A stretch of DNA of 64,000 bases, from positions 1-64,000 of the forward strand of contig DJVA01000049.1 in the NCBI GenBank assembly GCA_002440705.1, given 5' to 3'. The stretch comes from Flavobacteriaceae bacterium UBA6268 (GTDB lineage Bacteria; Bacteroidota; Bacteroidia; Flavobacteriales; Flavobacteriaceae). Under the pieces are notes generated by a model. That model saw nothing but the letters and a program-made list of their open reading frames with translations, was not told where the DNA came from and did not search any database. Below are positions 1-8,738 of the stretch, one piece after another (within the stretch, counting starts at the first letter, position 1; each line of letters begins with the position of its first letter). A program made the position numbers and the translations under genes.

Positions 1-120
1 ATAGAAGCATGTAATTTTGTTTAAATTATTTTGAAATATATTAAACATTTTATATATTGCAGTATTAGAATTGCTGTGAAAGTACATCAACTCTAAGACT
101 TATTGGTTAGGTTGTTTGAA

Positions 121-154
121 CCGAGGCATGAAAACACATGCCTCGGTTTTTTTT
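121..154 (+). terminator. Rho-independent terminator of an upstream gene
   Basis: A perfect 10-bp stem (CCGAGGCATG, loop AAAACA, CATGCCTCGG) is followed directly by eight T residues. No gene is visible in bases 1-120, which are AT-rich, so the terminated gene lies to the left of the window or is a short untranslated RNA. It insulates the fabH-like gene from upstream transcription. Confidence 0.85.
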
Positions 155-216
155 GCCATTTTCTGAAAATTAGATGTGAAGTACTTATATTGCTATAATT
201 TTAAACGGGCAATTTT

Positions 217-1227
217 ATGTATTCCTCAAAAATCTCTGGCCTGGGTTTTTATGTCCCAGATAACATAGTCACCAACCACGATCTTTCAAAATTGATGGAC
301 ACCGATGATGCCTGGATCCAGGAACGTACAGGTATAAAGGAACGACGTTGGATTAAGGAAGGAAGTGGCGATACCACAGCAACCATGGGTGTGAAGGCAG
401 CCAAAATTGCCATTGAAAGGGCAGGCATCGATAAGGATGAAATCGATTTTATCGTGTTCGCAACCTTAAGCCCTGACTACTATTTTCCAGGCCCTGGGGT
501 TATGGTTCAAAAGGAATTGGAGATTAAAACGGTTGGGGCTTTGGATGTTCGGAATCAGTGCTCCGGCTTTGTCTATGCATTGTCCTTGGCCGATAATTAC
601 ATTAAAACCGGGATGTACAAAAACATCTTGGTTATTGGAAGCGAATTGCATTCCCGTGGTCTGGACAAGACCACCCGCGGCAGGGGAGTTTCCGTTATTT
701 TTGGGGATGGCGCTGGGGCAGTGGTTCTAAGTCGGTCCGAAAGCCCTAAACACGGTATTTTATCTTCCCACTTGCACGCTCAAGGGGAATTTGCCGAAGA
801 ACTGATTGTCAAAGCACCGGGAATGGGCACGCGCTGGGTTACGGAAATCCTTCAAGAAAACGATCCAAACGATGAGAGTTATTTTCCCTACATGAACGGT
901 CAATTTGTTTTCAAAAATGCCGTGGTGCGTTTTTCCGAAGTCATCAACGAAGGCTTGCAAGCCAATGGGCTTTCGGTGGAAGACATCGATCTATTGATTC
1001 CCCATCAAGCCAATTTGCGTATTTCGCAGTTCATTCAGCACAAGTTCCGACTTTCGGATGACAAAGTCTACAACAATATTCAAAAGTACGGCAATACCAC
1101 CGCCGCATCCATACCCATTGCATTGACTGAAGCCTGGGAAGTCGGCAAAATAAAAGAAGGCGATTTGGTCGTTTTGGCCGCTTTCGGTAGTGGGTTTACT
1201 TGGGGAAGCGTCATCATTAGATGGTAA
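217..1227 (+). CDS. fabH: 3-oxoacyl-ACP synthase III family protein (FabH-like)
   Basis: This 336-residue protein belongs to the ketoacyl-ACP synthase III family, which condenses an acyl-CoA primer with malonyl-ACP to start fatty-acid synthesis. The catalytic triad is intact: Cys115 in NQCSGF, His263 in IPHQAN and Asn293 in YGNTTAAS. The GDGAGAVVL glycine loop lies near residue 163, and length fits the family. The ATG follows an AT-rich leader downstream of a terminator, so it is probably transcribed alone. Bacteroidota usually carry several FabH paralogs, some serving specialised lipids; there are no fatty-acid neighbours here, so this copy could be a paralog rather than the housekeeping enzyme. 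Confidence 0.88.
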   Translation: MYSSKISGLGFYVPDNIVTNHDLSKLMDTDDAWIQERTGIKERRWIKEGSGDTTATMGVKAAKIAIERAGIDKDEIDFIVFATLSPDYYFPGPGVMVQKELEIKTVGALDVRNQCSGFVYALSLADNYIKTGMYKNILVIGSELHSRGLDKTTRGRGVSVIFGDGAGAVVLSRSESPKHGILSSHLHAQGEFAEELIVKAPGMGTRWVTEILQENDPNDESYFPYMNGQFVFKNAVVRFSEVINEGLQANGLSVEDIDLLIPHQANLRISQFIQHKFRLSDDKVYNNIQKYGNTTAASIPIALTEAWEVGKIKEGDLVVLAAFGSGFTWGSVIIRW

Positions 1228-1263
1228 AAAAAAGCTCCTCAACCTTTAGGGATGAGGAGCTTT
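1226..1263. terminator. Terminator between convergent genes
   Basis: An 11-bp stem (AAAGCTCCTCA at 1231-1241 with TGAGGAGCTTT at 1253-1263) separates two convergent genes. On the minus strand it is followed by eight T residues and should stop the outer-membrane barrel transcript. On the plus strand the T tract is only three long, so termination of the fabH-like gene would be weaker. Confidence 0.75.
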
Positions 1264-1417
1264 ACCTAACGTATTACCATGTATTTTAGAGGCTAATCCA
1301 AATAAATTATAAAACGAGTTTAGGTTTTTTACATCTTAATAGACCTTCGTTTTCCGGAAATGTTTCACCGGATTTAAAAAATTAACGAAAATCTAACACA
1401 GTCTGGTTTTCTGTGGA

Positions 1418-3946
1418 TTAGAAAAATCCTCCCCCGCCATCTTTCTCATTATCGTTTCGATTCTTTCTGGACTTAGCACGGTATTTGCCACCCCCAAAAC
1501 GATAGGATAAACTCACATTCACCGTGTGGCTTTCCCAGTTGAATTGTCCAATTTGTGGATAAGGCAATTCGCCATCAAAGGAAAACTTCATGGTGTCGAA
1601 AATGTCGTTGTAGTTCAAACTAAAGGTTCCCCTGCCTTCCCAAAGAGTATAACGGGCACCAACGTTCACAAAGTACATAGGGTCGATGGTAAATTGTAGG
1701 TTTCGAGCCTTTCCGCGATAAAATCCAAAGGCAGAAAGTGTCAATTTTTGGGTTACCCTAAAATTGTTGAACATCCTAAAATTGTAAGCAAAGTTATCTA
1801 CTTCGTAGGTTTGAAGGATGATGTCGTCTTCGGTTGGATTATCCGTATTGGTCAATCGTTCCGTAATACCCTTTTGGGTTTGATTGTACAAATCGAAACT
1901 GCCATTGATGCTCCACCATTTGGTTGGGCGGTAATTGCTGGAAAGCTCTACCCCATAAGCCGTAGTGTTGTCGAAGTTGTCGTAGGTTAAAATGACCTTA
2001 GTCAAATCGGTGCGGTCGATGAACAGTGCCCGGTTAATTTCGTCCTCGATGACCCTATAAAATACTCCGGCTGTGATGCTTCCTTTTTCCATGCTTCGGG
2101 TATAATTGGCTTCCATGGAATTGGTAAATTGTGGAATAAGGCTTGTCTTACCAAAGGAAGAAATGAGAGGGGTACTCCACTCACGGATGGGGTTGATCTG
2201 ATCCAACCCTGGTCGATCGATACGTCGGCTATAGCTTACCTGAAACTGATTTTTTTCAGAAGGGGTATACGTAAAAAATGCTGAAGGATAGAGCTGAAAG
2301 TAATCGTTAGTGAATTTTTTGAAAACTTTATCGCCCTCCGTAGTCACAGCCACTTCGGGGTCGGTATTGATGTAAGTCAAATCATCAGTCACCACCCCAG
2401 CTTCATAGGACTCTTCCGTATCTGCGGTCACCTTAACGTTTTCAGCGCGAACTCCAATTTGAAGGCTGAATTTCTCCCACGATTTACTGAAGGTAGCGTA
2501 GGCCGAATAAATGTCTCGACTGTAGTCAAAATTGGTGCTGGGCGATTGGATGAAGGTACCTTCAATATCGAATGGATTCACGACCATTTGGTTGGAGGTC
2601 CTATCGATCAGCGAATTGAAAAGCCGCCCCTCGACACCCAATTCCAACTTGGTCGTTTCTGAGAGTGGGTTTACGTAATCTAAGTTCACGGTAAGCTGGT
2701 CTCTTTCCGTTTTCACAAAATCGCTGTAATCATTTCCCTCGGAAAAGCCATAGGAGAGAAAATCGGCGTCCTCATCGTTGTCGTAATTGTTGTAATCTAC
2801 TTCCAATTCGATGTTGTGACCTTCCTTGTCAAAATCCAATTTATAATCGAAGTTGTATTGGGATGAAAGGCTCTCGGATTTATTTCTAAAGTCCTGAATC
2901 TGGTTGAAGCTGCTGTCATCATAATACTGTATATCGGTGATGCCATCAAAGCGGCCGTCATAAAGGTTTTGATTGGTGAAAAACGAAATGGTGTTTTTGT
3001 CGTTCAAATAAAAATCCACTCCAGCCTTGAAGAGATTGGACTGGCTGTGGTCGTCAAATTTGAAGAACTGCTCACTGTTGTCATCGGGGCGGAAAATGTT
3101 CCCATAATTTTCGTTGATGGAAGTATTGTGCCCCCAGTTGCCGTAAAAATTCAATTTTCCATTGCGGTAGTTCATGTCGATGGACCCATTGAATTTGGGT
3201 TGTTTTTCATAGGTCAAACTAGTACTGAGGTTCCCGTTGAAGCCAATATTGACGTTTTTATGAAGGATGATGTTAATGATACCACTCATCCCCTCTGGAT
3301 TGTACTTGGCCGAAGGATTGGTAATCAATTCGATCTGTTTTATGGAACTCGAAGGAATTTGTTTCAAAAGTTGTGCAACCGGGACGTTCGATAATTTTCC
3401 ATCCACCATAACCCGTACATTTTGGTTTCCGCGCAATGCAATTTCACCAGTTTGTTGGTCCACACTCACAGACGGGAGGTTGTTCATGATATCGGAAGCT
3501 GTCGGTCCCGAAGTGACGAGATCCTTACCAACCGTTATCACTTTGCGATCCATCTTTTGCTGAATGGTGGAAACTTCTGCAGTGACCGTTACTTCGTCCA
3601 GCGATTCAACATCCTCTTCTAGGTAAATGGTCCCCAAATCCGCGTTACGGTTTTGTCGGGTAATTTCCACTTCGGTAGTGTAAGTTTTGTATCCAATGTA
3701 CTGGATGGAAACGGTTTGTTTTCCCTCGGGAATTTCTTCAATGACAAATTTTCCGTTTTCATCGGTAACACCACCGGTAACTACCGTGCCATTGGCATCC
3801 TTGATGACTATGGTAACGTAGGGGATGGGCTGTTGGAGGTTTTTGTCGAAAACCGTTCCACTAATGGTGCCTAATTTTTCGGGTTCGGGATTGGCTAAGG
3901 AAGAAAGGCCCATAAAAAGGGCACAGAGTAGGAATAGGTGTCTCAT
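1418..3946 (-). CDS. Outer-membrane beta-barrel protein, TonB-receptor-like, with N-terminal CarboxypepD_reg-like domain
   Basis: The 842-residue product starts with a signal peptide (about residues 1-18). A carboxypeptidase-regulatory-like beta sandwich follows (about 25-105), then a plug-like domain (about 135-235, with LRGNQNVRVMVDGK) and a long outer-membrane barrel. The barrel ends near YRFGGGKY and is followed by a basic, glycine-rich tail. This matches the flavobacterial outer membrane beta-barrel family related to TonB-dependent receptors; the substrate is unknown and no SusD partner lies nearby. The leader carries an ECF-type promoter (4007-4032) and a direct repeat (4046-4061), suggesting envelope-stress control rather than nutrient induction. 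The gene is monocistronic and ends at a strong terminator. Confidence 0.85.
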   Translation of the reverse strand: MRHLFLLCALFMGLSSLANPEPEKLGTISGTVFDKNLQQPIPYVTIVIKDANGTVVTGGVTDENGKFVIEEIPEGKQTVSIQYIGYKTYTTEVEITRQNRNADLGTIYLEEDVESLDEVTVTAEVSTIQQKMDRKVITVGKDLVTSGPTASDIMNNLPSVSVDQQTGEIALRGNQNVRVMVDGKLSNVPVAQLLKQIPSSSIKQIELITNPSAKYNPEGMSGIINIILHKNVNIGFNGNLSTSLTYEKQPKFNGSIDMNYRNGKLNFYGNWGHNTSINENYGNIFRPDDNSEQFFKFDDHSQSNLFKAGVDFYLNDKNTISFFTNQNLYDGRFDGITDIQYYDDSSFNQIQDFRNKSESLSSQYNFDYKLDFDKEGHNIELEVDYNNYDNDEDADFLSYGFSEGNDYSDFVKTERDQLTVNLDYVNPLSETTKLELGVEGRLFNSLIDRTSNQMVVNPFDIEGTFIQSPSTNFDYSRDIYSAYATFSKSWEKFSLQIGVRAENVKVTADTEESYEAGVVTDDLTYINTDPEVAVTTEGDKVFKKFTNDYFQLYPSAFFTYTPSEKNQFQVSYSRRIDRPGLDQINPIREWSTPLISSFGKTSLIPQFTNSMEANYTRSMEKGSITAGVFYRVIEDEINRALFIDRTDLTKVILTYDNFDNTTAYGVELSSNYRPTKWWSINGSFDLYNQTQKGITERLTNTDNPTEDDIILQTYEVDNFAYNFRMFNNFRVTQKLTLSAFGFYRGKARNLQFTIDPMYFVNVGARYTLWEGRGTFSLNYNDIFDTMKFSFDGELPYPQIGQFNWESHTVNVSLSYRFGGGKYRAKSRKNRNDNEKDGGGGFF

Positions 3947-4006
3947 TTTTTGGTTGTTTGGTTGTTTGATTTTTTTGATTGATGGTTACCGAAGCAACAT
4001 CCATAG

Positions 4007-4032
4007 GACGATTTATCAAAATTCCTGTTACA
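4007..4032 (-). promoter_or_regulatory. ECF sigma-type promoter TGTAAC-N16-CGTC
   Basis: On the minus strand TGTAAC (4032-4027) and CGTC (4010-4007) are separated by 16 bp, the classic ECF sigma -35/-10 layout known for example for Bacillus SigX. The start codon of the barrel gene lies about 60 bp downstream. No housekeeping TAnnTTTG box was noticed between this site and the gene. Confidence 0.6.
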
Positions 4033-4045
4033 GTTCTTGTCTTTT

Positions 4046-4061
4046 TTAACCTATTCTTAAC
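4046..4061 (-). promoter_or_regulatory. Direct repeat GTTAA-N6-GTTAA, putative response-regulator site
   Basis: Two GTTAA half-sites on the minus strand (4061-4057 and 4050-4046) are 11 bp apart, one helical turn, and sit 14 bp upstream of the -35 box of the ECF-type promoter. The same repeat with the same 6-bp spacer occurs at 43470-43485. The 11-bp spacing is typical of OmpR/PhoB-family sites; the regulator is unknown. Confidence 0.45.
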
Positions 4062-4087
4062 AAAAACCCGGAGTCTAGAACCCCGGG
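4062..4087 (-). terminator. Minus-strand hairpin with T tract upstream of the barrel gene
   Basis: On the minus strand a CCCGG/CCGGG stem (4087-4083 with 4071-4067) with a partly paired loop is followed by TTTTTG. It could stop minus-strand transcription arriving from the right, the nearest source being the symporter gene ending at 4605, and so protect the downstream ECF-type promoter. The stem is short, so strength is uncertain. Confidence 0.45.
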
Positions 4088-4245
4088 CTTTGCCTTTACT
4101 GCTATTATTAACACTAACCATCAACGTAAAATATTCACAGTAAAGTTGCTGAAATATTTCAATTATATAGACGAAAGGTCTCCGAAGATGTTACAGATGG
4201 GCTTTTTTTTAACGAAGATTTAATAGTTAGTCGAGGGAAAGCATG

Positions 4246-4253
4246 TACTTTCG
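4246..4253 (+). promoter_or_regulatory. Possible -7 promoter box TACTTTCG
   Basis: The box differs by one base from the flavobacterial TAnnTTTG consensus and lies 18 bp before the ATG of the CoA-binding protein. No TTG at the expected -33 distance was identified. Confidence 0.35.
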
Positions 4254-4271
4254 AAATTCATTTTTCTACAC

Positions 4272-4634
4272 ATGCGTAAAAAAACATTGGTACTAGGGGC
4301 TAGTAAAAACCCGCACCGCTATGCCTATATGGCCATAAGGCGTTTATTGGAAGCTGGACATGCGGTAGTGGCCTTGGGGAAAAGTGGAGGGGAAGTAAAG
4401 GGTATTCCCATTTTTTCAGGCCCTATTCCAATTGAAAAAGTTGATACCGTGACGCTTTATTTGAATCCTCTTAATCAAAAAAAATACTACGACTATTTGA
4501 TATCCCTTCATCCGAAACGGGTCATTTTCAACCCTGGCACCGAAAACCCCGAGCTTTATGAGTTGTTGAGGAAAGAAGGTATTGCAGTGGAAGTAGCCTG
4601 TACTTTAGTGCTGCTTTCGACGGATCAATATTAA
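4272..4634 (+). CDS. CoA-binding domain protein (YccU-like)
   Basis: This 120-residue protein is a single Rossmann-type CoA_binding domain. The N-terminus reads TLVLGASKNPHRYA, the glycine-rich nucleotide loop of the family, and FNPGTENPEL near residue 90 matches the second conserved loop. Length fits stand-alone family members, whose physiological role is not established. Its last 30 bases overlap the 3' end of the convergent symporter gene, so the two transcripts are complementary there. Confidence 0.8.
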   Translation: MRKKTLVLGASKNPHRYAYMAIRRLLEAGHAVVALGKSGGEVKGIPIFSGPIPIEKVDTVTLYLNPLNQKKYYDYLISLHPKRVIFNPGTENPELYELLRKEGIAVEVACTLVLLSTDQY

Positions 4635-6044
4635 TCCCACTACCGTCAATAGGCCGTTAAGAATCAAGATAAAGAACCCCCATTCAAAATTCAGGTAATG
4701 GGAACAGAGGAAGCTAATGGCATACCCCACAATAGGACTTACGATGGCAACAACGGGTACCCACAAATCTTTAACCGCGGTTTTGCTAAAAAGTCCAAAT
4801 GCAAAAAGACCAAGTAGTGGGCCATAGGTATAGCCTGCAAAGGTGAACAGTTTTGCAATAACAGTGGCATCGGCGATGAGGTATTTGAAAACAATAATGA
4901 CCATAATAAGGACCAAGGACATGCCAATGTGCACCTTCTTACGGGTTCTAACTTGCTTTCCCGGGTCGCTTTCTTTTTCAACCTCCAATAGGTCAATGCT
5001 AAACGAAGTAGTTAATGAAGTCAGGGCGCTGTCGGCGCTGGAATAGGCCGCGGCAATTAAACCCAGAATAAAAAAGAAAGCAATTCCAATCCCTAAACCA
5101 GATTGTACGGCAATTGTTGGAAATAATTGGTCTTTGTGGGCATCGATGCCATTTTGTTGCGCGTACACCGTAAGCAACACCCCTAAAGAAAGGAACAACA
5201 AGTTTACAAAAGTGAGGACAATGGTAAACCAGAACATGTTCTTTTGAGCGTCCTTTAGGTTACGGCAAGTAAGGTTTTTTTGCATCATGTCCTGATCGAG
5301 GCCAGTCATGACAATAGCAATAAAAGCCCCGCTTAAAAATTGTTTGATAAAGTAGTTTTCCGACCTCCAATCTTCAAAATAAAACACCTTGGACATCTTA
5401 TTTTCTGCAACAAAATTGAAAATAGTACTGCCATCTAGTCCTAAGTCATTGGCAATAAAATAGATGGCAACACCAACCGCTATCAACATGAAAAGCGTTT
5501 GTAGGGTATCGGTCAATACAATGGTCTTGATTCCATTTTTAAATGTATATAACCATATCAGTAGTACTGTGATGGTTACCGTAACCCAAAATGGCATGTT
5601 TTTGAATACCAAATTTTGTAAGACCGTAGCTACAAGGTATAACCGAAAGCTTGCGCCAATAATTCTTGATAATAAGAAAAAGGAAGCACCGGTTTTATAA
5701 GAACTTTTCCCAAAACGACCTTCTAAATAGGTATAGATAGAAGTTAGGTTAAGTTTGTAATACAAAGGCAGTAGTACAGTGCCAATCACAAAATATCCAA
5801 GGATATACCCCAACACTACCTGAAAATAGCTGAAACTTGAGGTTTCTACCCAACCCGGTACCGAAATAAAAGTAACTCCGCTCAGGGAAGCCCCTATCAT
5901 GCCAAAGGCAACTAGGTACCAGGGAGATTGTTTGGACGCTTTAAAAAATACTTCGTTACTATCGCCTTTACCCGTAAAATAAGAAATGAGCAACAGGAGC
6001 GCAAAATAACCGGCAATCAGCAAAAATACATGTAAAGGCTGCAT
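4605..6044 (-). CDS. Sodium:solute symporter (SSS family)
   Basis: The 479-residue polytopic membrane protein has roughly thirteen hydrophobic segments and the SSS signature around YSSADSALTSLTTS, the Na+-site helix. GRFGKSSYKTG near residue 110 is also typical. It should import a small solute with sodium; the substrate cannot be told from sequence. The start is the first ATG of a hydrophobic N-terminus. Its stop codon lies inside the convergent CoA-binding gene, so its own terminator must lie within or beyond that gene; the nearest minus-strand hairpin is at 4062-4087. Confidence 0.88.
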   Translation of the reverse strand: MQPLHVFLLIAGYFALLLLISYFTGKGDSNEVFFKASKQSPWYLVAFGMIGASLSGVTFISVPGWVETSSFSYFQVVLGYILGYFVIGTVLLPLYYKLNLTSIYTYLEGRFGKSSYKTGASFFLLSRIIGASFRLYLVATVLQNLVFKNMPFWVTVTITVLLIWLYTFKNGIKTIVLTDTLQTLFMLIAVGVAIYFIANDLGLDGSTIFNFVAENKMSKVFYFEDWRSENYFIKQFLSGAFIAIVMTGLDQDMMQKNLTCRNLKDAQKNMFWFTIVLTFVNLLFLSLGVLLTVYAQQNGIDAHKDQLFPTIAVQSGLGIGIAFFFILGLIAAAYSSADSALTSLTTSFSIDLLEVEKESDPGKQVRTRKKVHIGMSLVLIMVIIVFKYLIADATVIAKLFTFAGYTYGPLLGLFAFGLFSKTAVKDLWVPVVAIVSPIVGYAISFLCSHYLNFEWGFFILILNGLLTVVGLILIRRKQH

Positions 6045-6107
6045 TTGTTAGATTTCGAAGTGACCGTAAAAATACAAAGAATCACCACCTAGCCCCATTT
6101 TTTTTCA

Positions 6108-6115
6108 TACTTTTG
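6108..6115 (+). promoter_or_regulatory. Promoter -7 box TACTTTTG
   Basis: A perfect TAnnTTTG box lies 40 bp before the ATG of the Asp-box T9SS cargo gene. No convincing -33 TTG was found at the usual distance. Confidence 0.5.
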
Positions 6116-6155
6116 AGAGGTACTGAAAAAAATTCTTTAACTACCTTACAAGCTA

Positions 6156-8657
6156 ATGAAAATGAAAAGATTACTAATACTCATGGGATTCCTAACAGTG
6201 CAAGGGGCATTTGCTCAGGAATACCTTCTAATGATTGAAGATGGAACGCATACCGTTCAAGAAATAGTCGACAATGCCGAAGCCTATTTTGTTGATAAAG
6301 ACAAAGGGGAAGATTCCGAATACGTTAAGTTCAAGCGCTGGGAGTACATGGCTTATAAGTTGATGGACGACCAGGGTTATTTAACCCCTATTACCGAGCG
6401 CATTGCACAACTGGAAGCTTACAATGCCTACCTCAACCAAACCGCTTCCCAAAGACAAAGCCTTTTTGACGACTGGCAGGAATTGGGTCCCGACTACTGG
6501 AATGCTACCACACACTGGAGTCCAGGAGTGGGAAGGATTACGGGGATAGCCGTAGACCCCTCCAATAATAGTCATATCATTGTTGGTGCAAATACAGGAG
6601 GTGTATGGAGTACCTTGGATGGAGGAGCCAACTGGACCCCCCTTGGAGATTATTTTTCAAACCTTTATGTCTACTCGGTTGCCATCGACCCCAACGATGC
6701 GGATACCTATTTCTTTGGATCATCCTCTGGATTAATTTACAAATCTACAGACGCAGGATCTACTTGGAACCTCTTGGGAACCGCAGGAACCTCTTTGGTG
6801 AACAAAATATTGTTACACCCCACCGACCCCAACATTCTTTATGCCAGTGTTCAGAATAGTGGCATTTTTCGATCTTCAGATGGAGGCGCAAACTGGGTGA
6901 AAGTAGTCAACGCTGAAGTTAGGGGCTACGATGTGGAATTCAAACCAGGAGACCCCGATACAGTTTATGCATCGGGATTGGGGGTGCATGTTTCTACGGA
7001 TGGGGGCCTCAATTGGACTACAGTCTCCGGTTTTAGTACAGGCCCCAAAATGATGGGGATCTCCCCAGATGACCCATCGGTAGTATATGTGGTTGAAGCA
7101 CAGTCGGGGGCTGGTGGCTTCAATGGGTTTTATGTTTCTACGGACAGTGCAGGTTCATTTACCATGTTGAACCATACAGGAAGGAATTATTTTGGGTACG
7201 ATACTGCAGGGTTTGACCCTGGAGGGCAGGCTCCAAGGGATATGGATATTACGGTCAATCCAAACGATGTAAATGAAGTACACATCGCTGGGGTATTGAC
7301 CTGGCGTTCTACCGATGCCGGAGTCACCTTCAATTGTACGGCAGATTGGGTCCCCGGAAATGCAGCAGCTGCCAATATAGGATATTGCCATGCCGATGTA
7401 GATATTTTAGAATTTGTAGGTACCAATTTGTTTGTTGGGACTGATGGTGGCATTTACAAAGCGGCCAATACCTCTAATGTTAATGCCAATTATTATGAAG
7501 ATTTGACTACCGGTATAGGAATTCGTCAATTTTATAAAATAGGCATTACGCAAACACCTCAGGTTCAGGTAACAGGAGGCTCACAGGATAATGGAAGCTC
7601 TTTTTACAACTCCAATACTGGGGTCTGGATCGACTGGATTGGAGCGGATGGAATGGAAGGATTTATTGATAAAGACAACCCTCTTACCATGTACGGAATG
7701 ATCCAATTTGGAGGGATGTACCGTACCGACAACGGAGCGGTTTCTTTGTCCGATATTCCTGAACCCAATGGGAATTCAGGGAACTGGGTGACACCTTTCG
7801 AGCAAGATCCCTTTATTACCAATACAATATACTCGGGTTTTGACAGGGTTTATGTGAGTGCTAATAAAGGAGGGACATGGAGTCCCATCTCCCAAGCGTT
7901 TGGCAGTAATCTCGATCAGTTGAAAATAGCACCTTCTAACAACCAAGTAATGTACACTTCAAGAAATGCATTTCTTTACCGTACAACGGATGGTGGCGCA
8001 ACCGATTGGACACAAATGACCACCCCCGGTGGATTCATCAATTCTATTGCCATCCACCCTAGTAATCCCGACAAGATTGCTGTGGCCCTTTCAGGGTCCA
8101 ATCGGGTTAAAGTATCGGACGATGGTGGTCAAACGTGGCAGGATTATGCTTTGAACCTCCCTAACTTCAGTGCCTTGGCTGTGGTTTGGCACGACAACGG
8201 TGATGATGGACTTTACCTAGGTATGGATTACGGTGTCTACTACATAGACAATACCTTTTCCGATTGGCAGCCGTTCATAACCAATCTTCCAAATGTGATT
8301 GTCAATGAATTGGAAATTAATTTGGCCGATAGTAAAATTTATGCAGGTACCTATGGAAGAGGATTATGGGCTTCCCCGCTCTATGGAGTGGTTCAAGGAA
8401 TTGATGATGTCCTTACACCGCAATCGGTTGTGATGTACCCCAATCCCAATGAGGGTACCCTTAACATAGCATATCCTGGACAGGTTGATGTGGACCTCAG
8501 GGTATTCAATATTGCTGGAAAATTAGTAATCTATCAACCCGACCAAAATTTAAACCAAAGCCTAAAACTGGACCTCTCCCAACTTCAACGAGGGGTATAC
8601 TTCGTTCGAGTGAATAGCAGCAAAGGTGTGGTGACACAAAAAATAGTGAAGCAATAA
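6156..8657 (+). CDS. Secreted Asp-box (sortilin/BNR-like) beta-propeller protein with T9SS type A sorting domain
   Basis: The 833-residue protein begins with a signal peptide (residues 1-21, ending AFAQ). It contains many Asp-box repeats of the type S-T-D-G-G-x-x-W (STDGGLNW, SSDGGANW, TTDGGATDW and others), predicting one or two VPS10/sortilin-like beta propellers. The C-terminal ~75 residues start at MYPNPNEG and end QKIVKQ, a type A T9SS sorting domain. It is therefore exported across the outer membrane and probably anchored or released. Such proteins are often labelled glycosyl hydrolase because of the Asp boxes, but no catalytic residues are evident. It is monocistronic and ends at a strong terminator. 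Confidence 0.85.
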   Translation: MKMKRLLILMGFLTVQGAFAQEYLLMIEDGTHTVQEIVDNAEAYFVDKDKGEDSEYVKFKRWEYMAYKLMDDQGYLTPITERIAQLEAYNAYLNQTASQRQSLFDDWQELGPDYWNATTHWSPGVGRITGIAVDPSNNSHIIVGANTGGVWSTLDGGANWTPLGDYFSNLYVYSVAIDPNDADTYFFGSSSGLIYKSTDAGSTWNLLGTAGTSLVNKILLHPTDPNILYASVQNSGIFRSSDGGANWVKVVNAEVRGYDVEFKPGDPDTVYASGLGVHVSTDGGLNWTTVSGFSTGPKMMGISPDDPSVVYVVEAQSGAGGFNGFYVSTDSAGSFTMLNHTGRNYFGYDTAGFDPGGQAPRDMDITVNPNDVNEVHIAGVLTWRSTDAGVTFNCTADWVPGNAAAANIGYCHADVDILEFVGTNLFVGTDGGIYKAANTSNVNANYYEDLTTGIGIRQFYKIGITQTPQVQVTGGSQDNGSSFYNSNTGVWIDWIGADGMEGFIDKDNPLTMYGMIQFGGMYRTDNGAVSLSDIPEPNGNSGNWVTPFEQDPFITNTIYSGFDRVYVSANKGGTWSPISQAFGSNLDQLKIAPSNNQVMYTSRNAFLYRTTDGGATDWTQMTTPGGFINSIAIHPSNPDKIAVALSGSNRVKVSDDGGQTWQDYALNLPNFSALAVVWHDNGDDGLYLGMDYGVYYIDNTFSDWQPFITNLPNVIVNELEINLADSKIYAGTYGRGLWASPLYGVVQGIDDVLTPQSVVMYPNPNEGTLNIAYPGQVDVDLRVFNIAGKLVIYQPDQNLNQSLKLDLSQLQRGVYFVRVNSSKGVVTQKIVKQ

Positions 8658-8675
8658 CCGCTTTGCAATCCATAG

Positions 8676-8713
8676 AAAAGCCTCAAAACGGAACTCGCTT
8701 TGAGGCTTTTTTT
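8676..8713 (+). terminator. Rho-independent terminator
   Basis: A 12-bp perfect stem (AAAAGCCTCAAA at 8676-8687 with TTTGAGGCTTTT at 8699-8710) runs into a T tract ending at 8713. It ends the Asp-box cargo transcript and rules out any recR start at 8700. Confidence 0.85.
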
Positions 8714-8738
8714 ATATCTTTCCAGCAACAATCAAAGT

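Larger units (their letters stand above)
3947..4271. other. Regulatory intergenic region between divergent genes
   Basis: This 325-bp gap separates the outer-membrane barrel gene (minus) from the CoA-binding protein gene (plus). Reading toward the minus-strand gene it holds a hairpin with a T tract, two GTTAA half-sites and an ECF-type promoter. Toward the plus-strand gene it holds a TACTTTCG -7-like box. No credible coding sequence is present. Confidence 0.7.

Noticed and set aside
2969..3394. 141-residue open frame on the plus strand
   Set aside because: It lies fully antisense to the outer-membrane barrel gene, has no family signature, and its composition mirrors the opposite strand.
3861..4124. 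87-residue minus-strand frame overlapping the barrel gene leader
   Set aside because: It runs through the hairpin, the direct repeat and the ECF-type promoter and overlaps the start of the real gene in another frame.
8700..8738. In-frame N-terminal extension of RecR
   Set aside because: It begins inside the terminator hairpin of the preceding gene, and the canonical RecR N-terminus starts at 8739.
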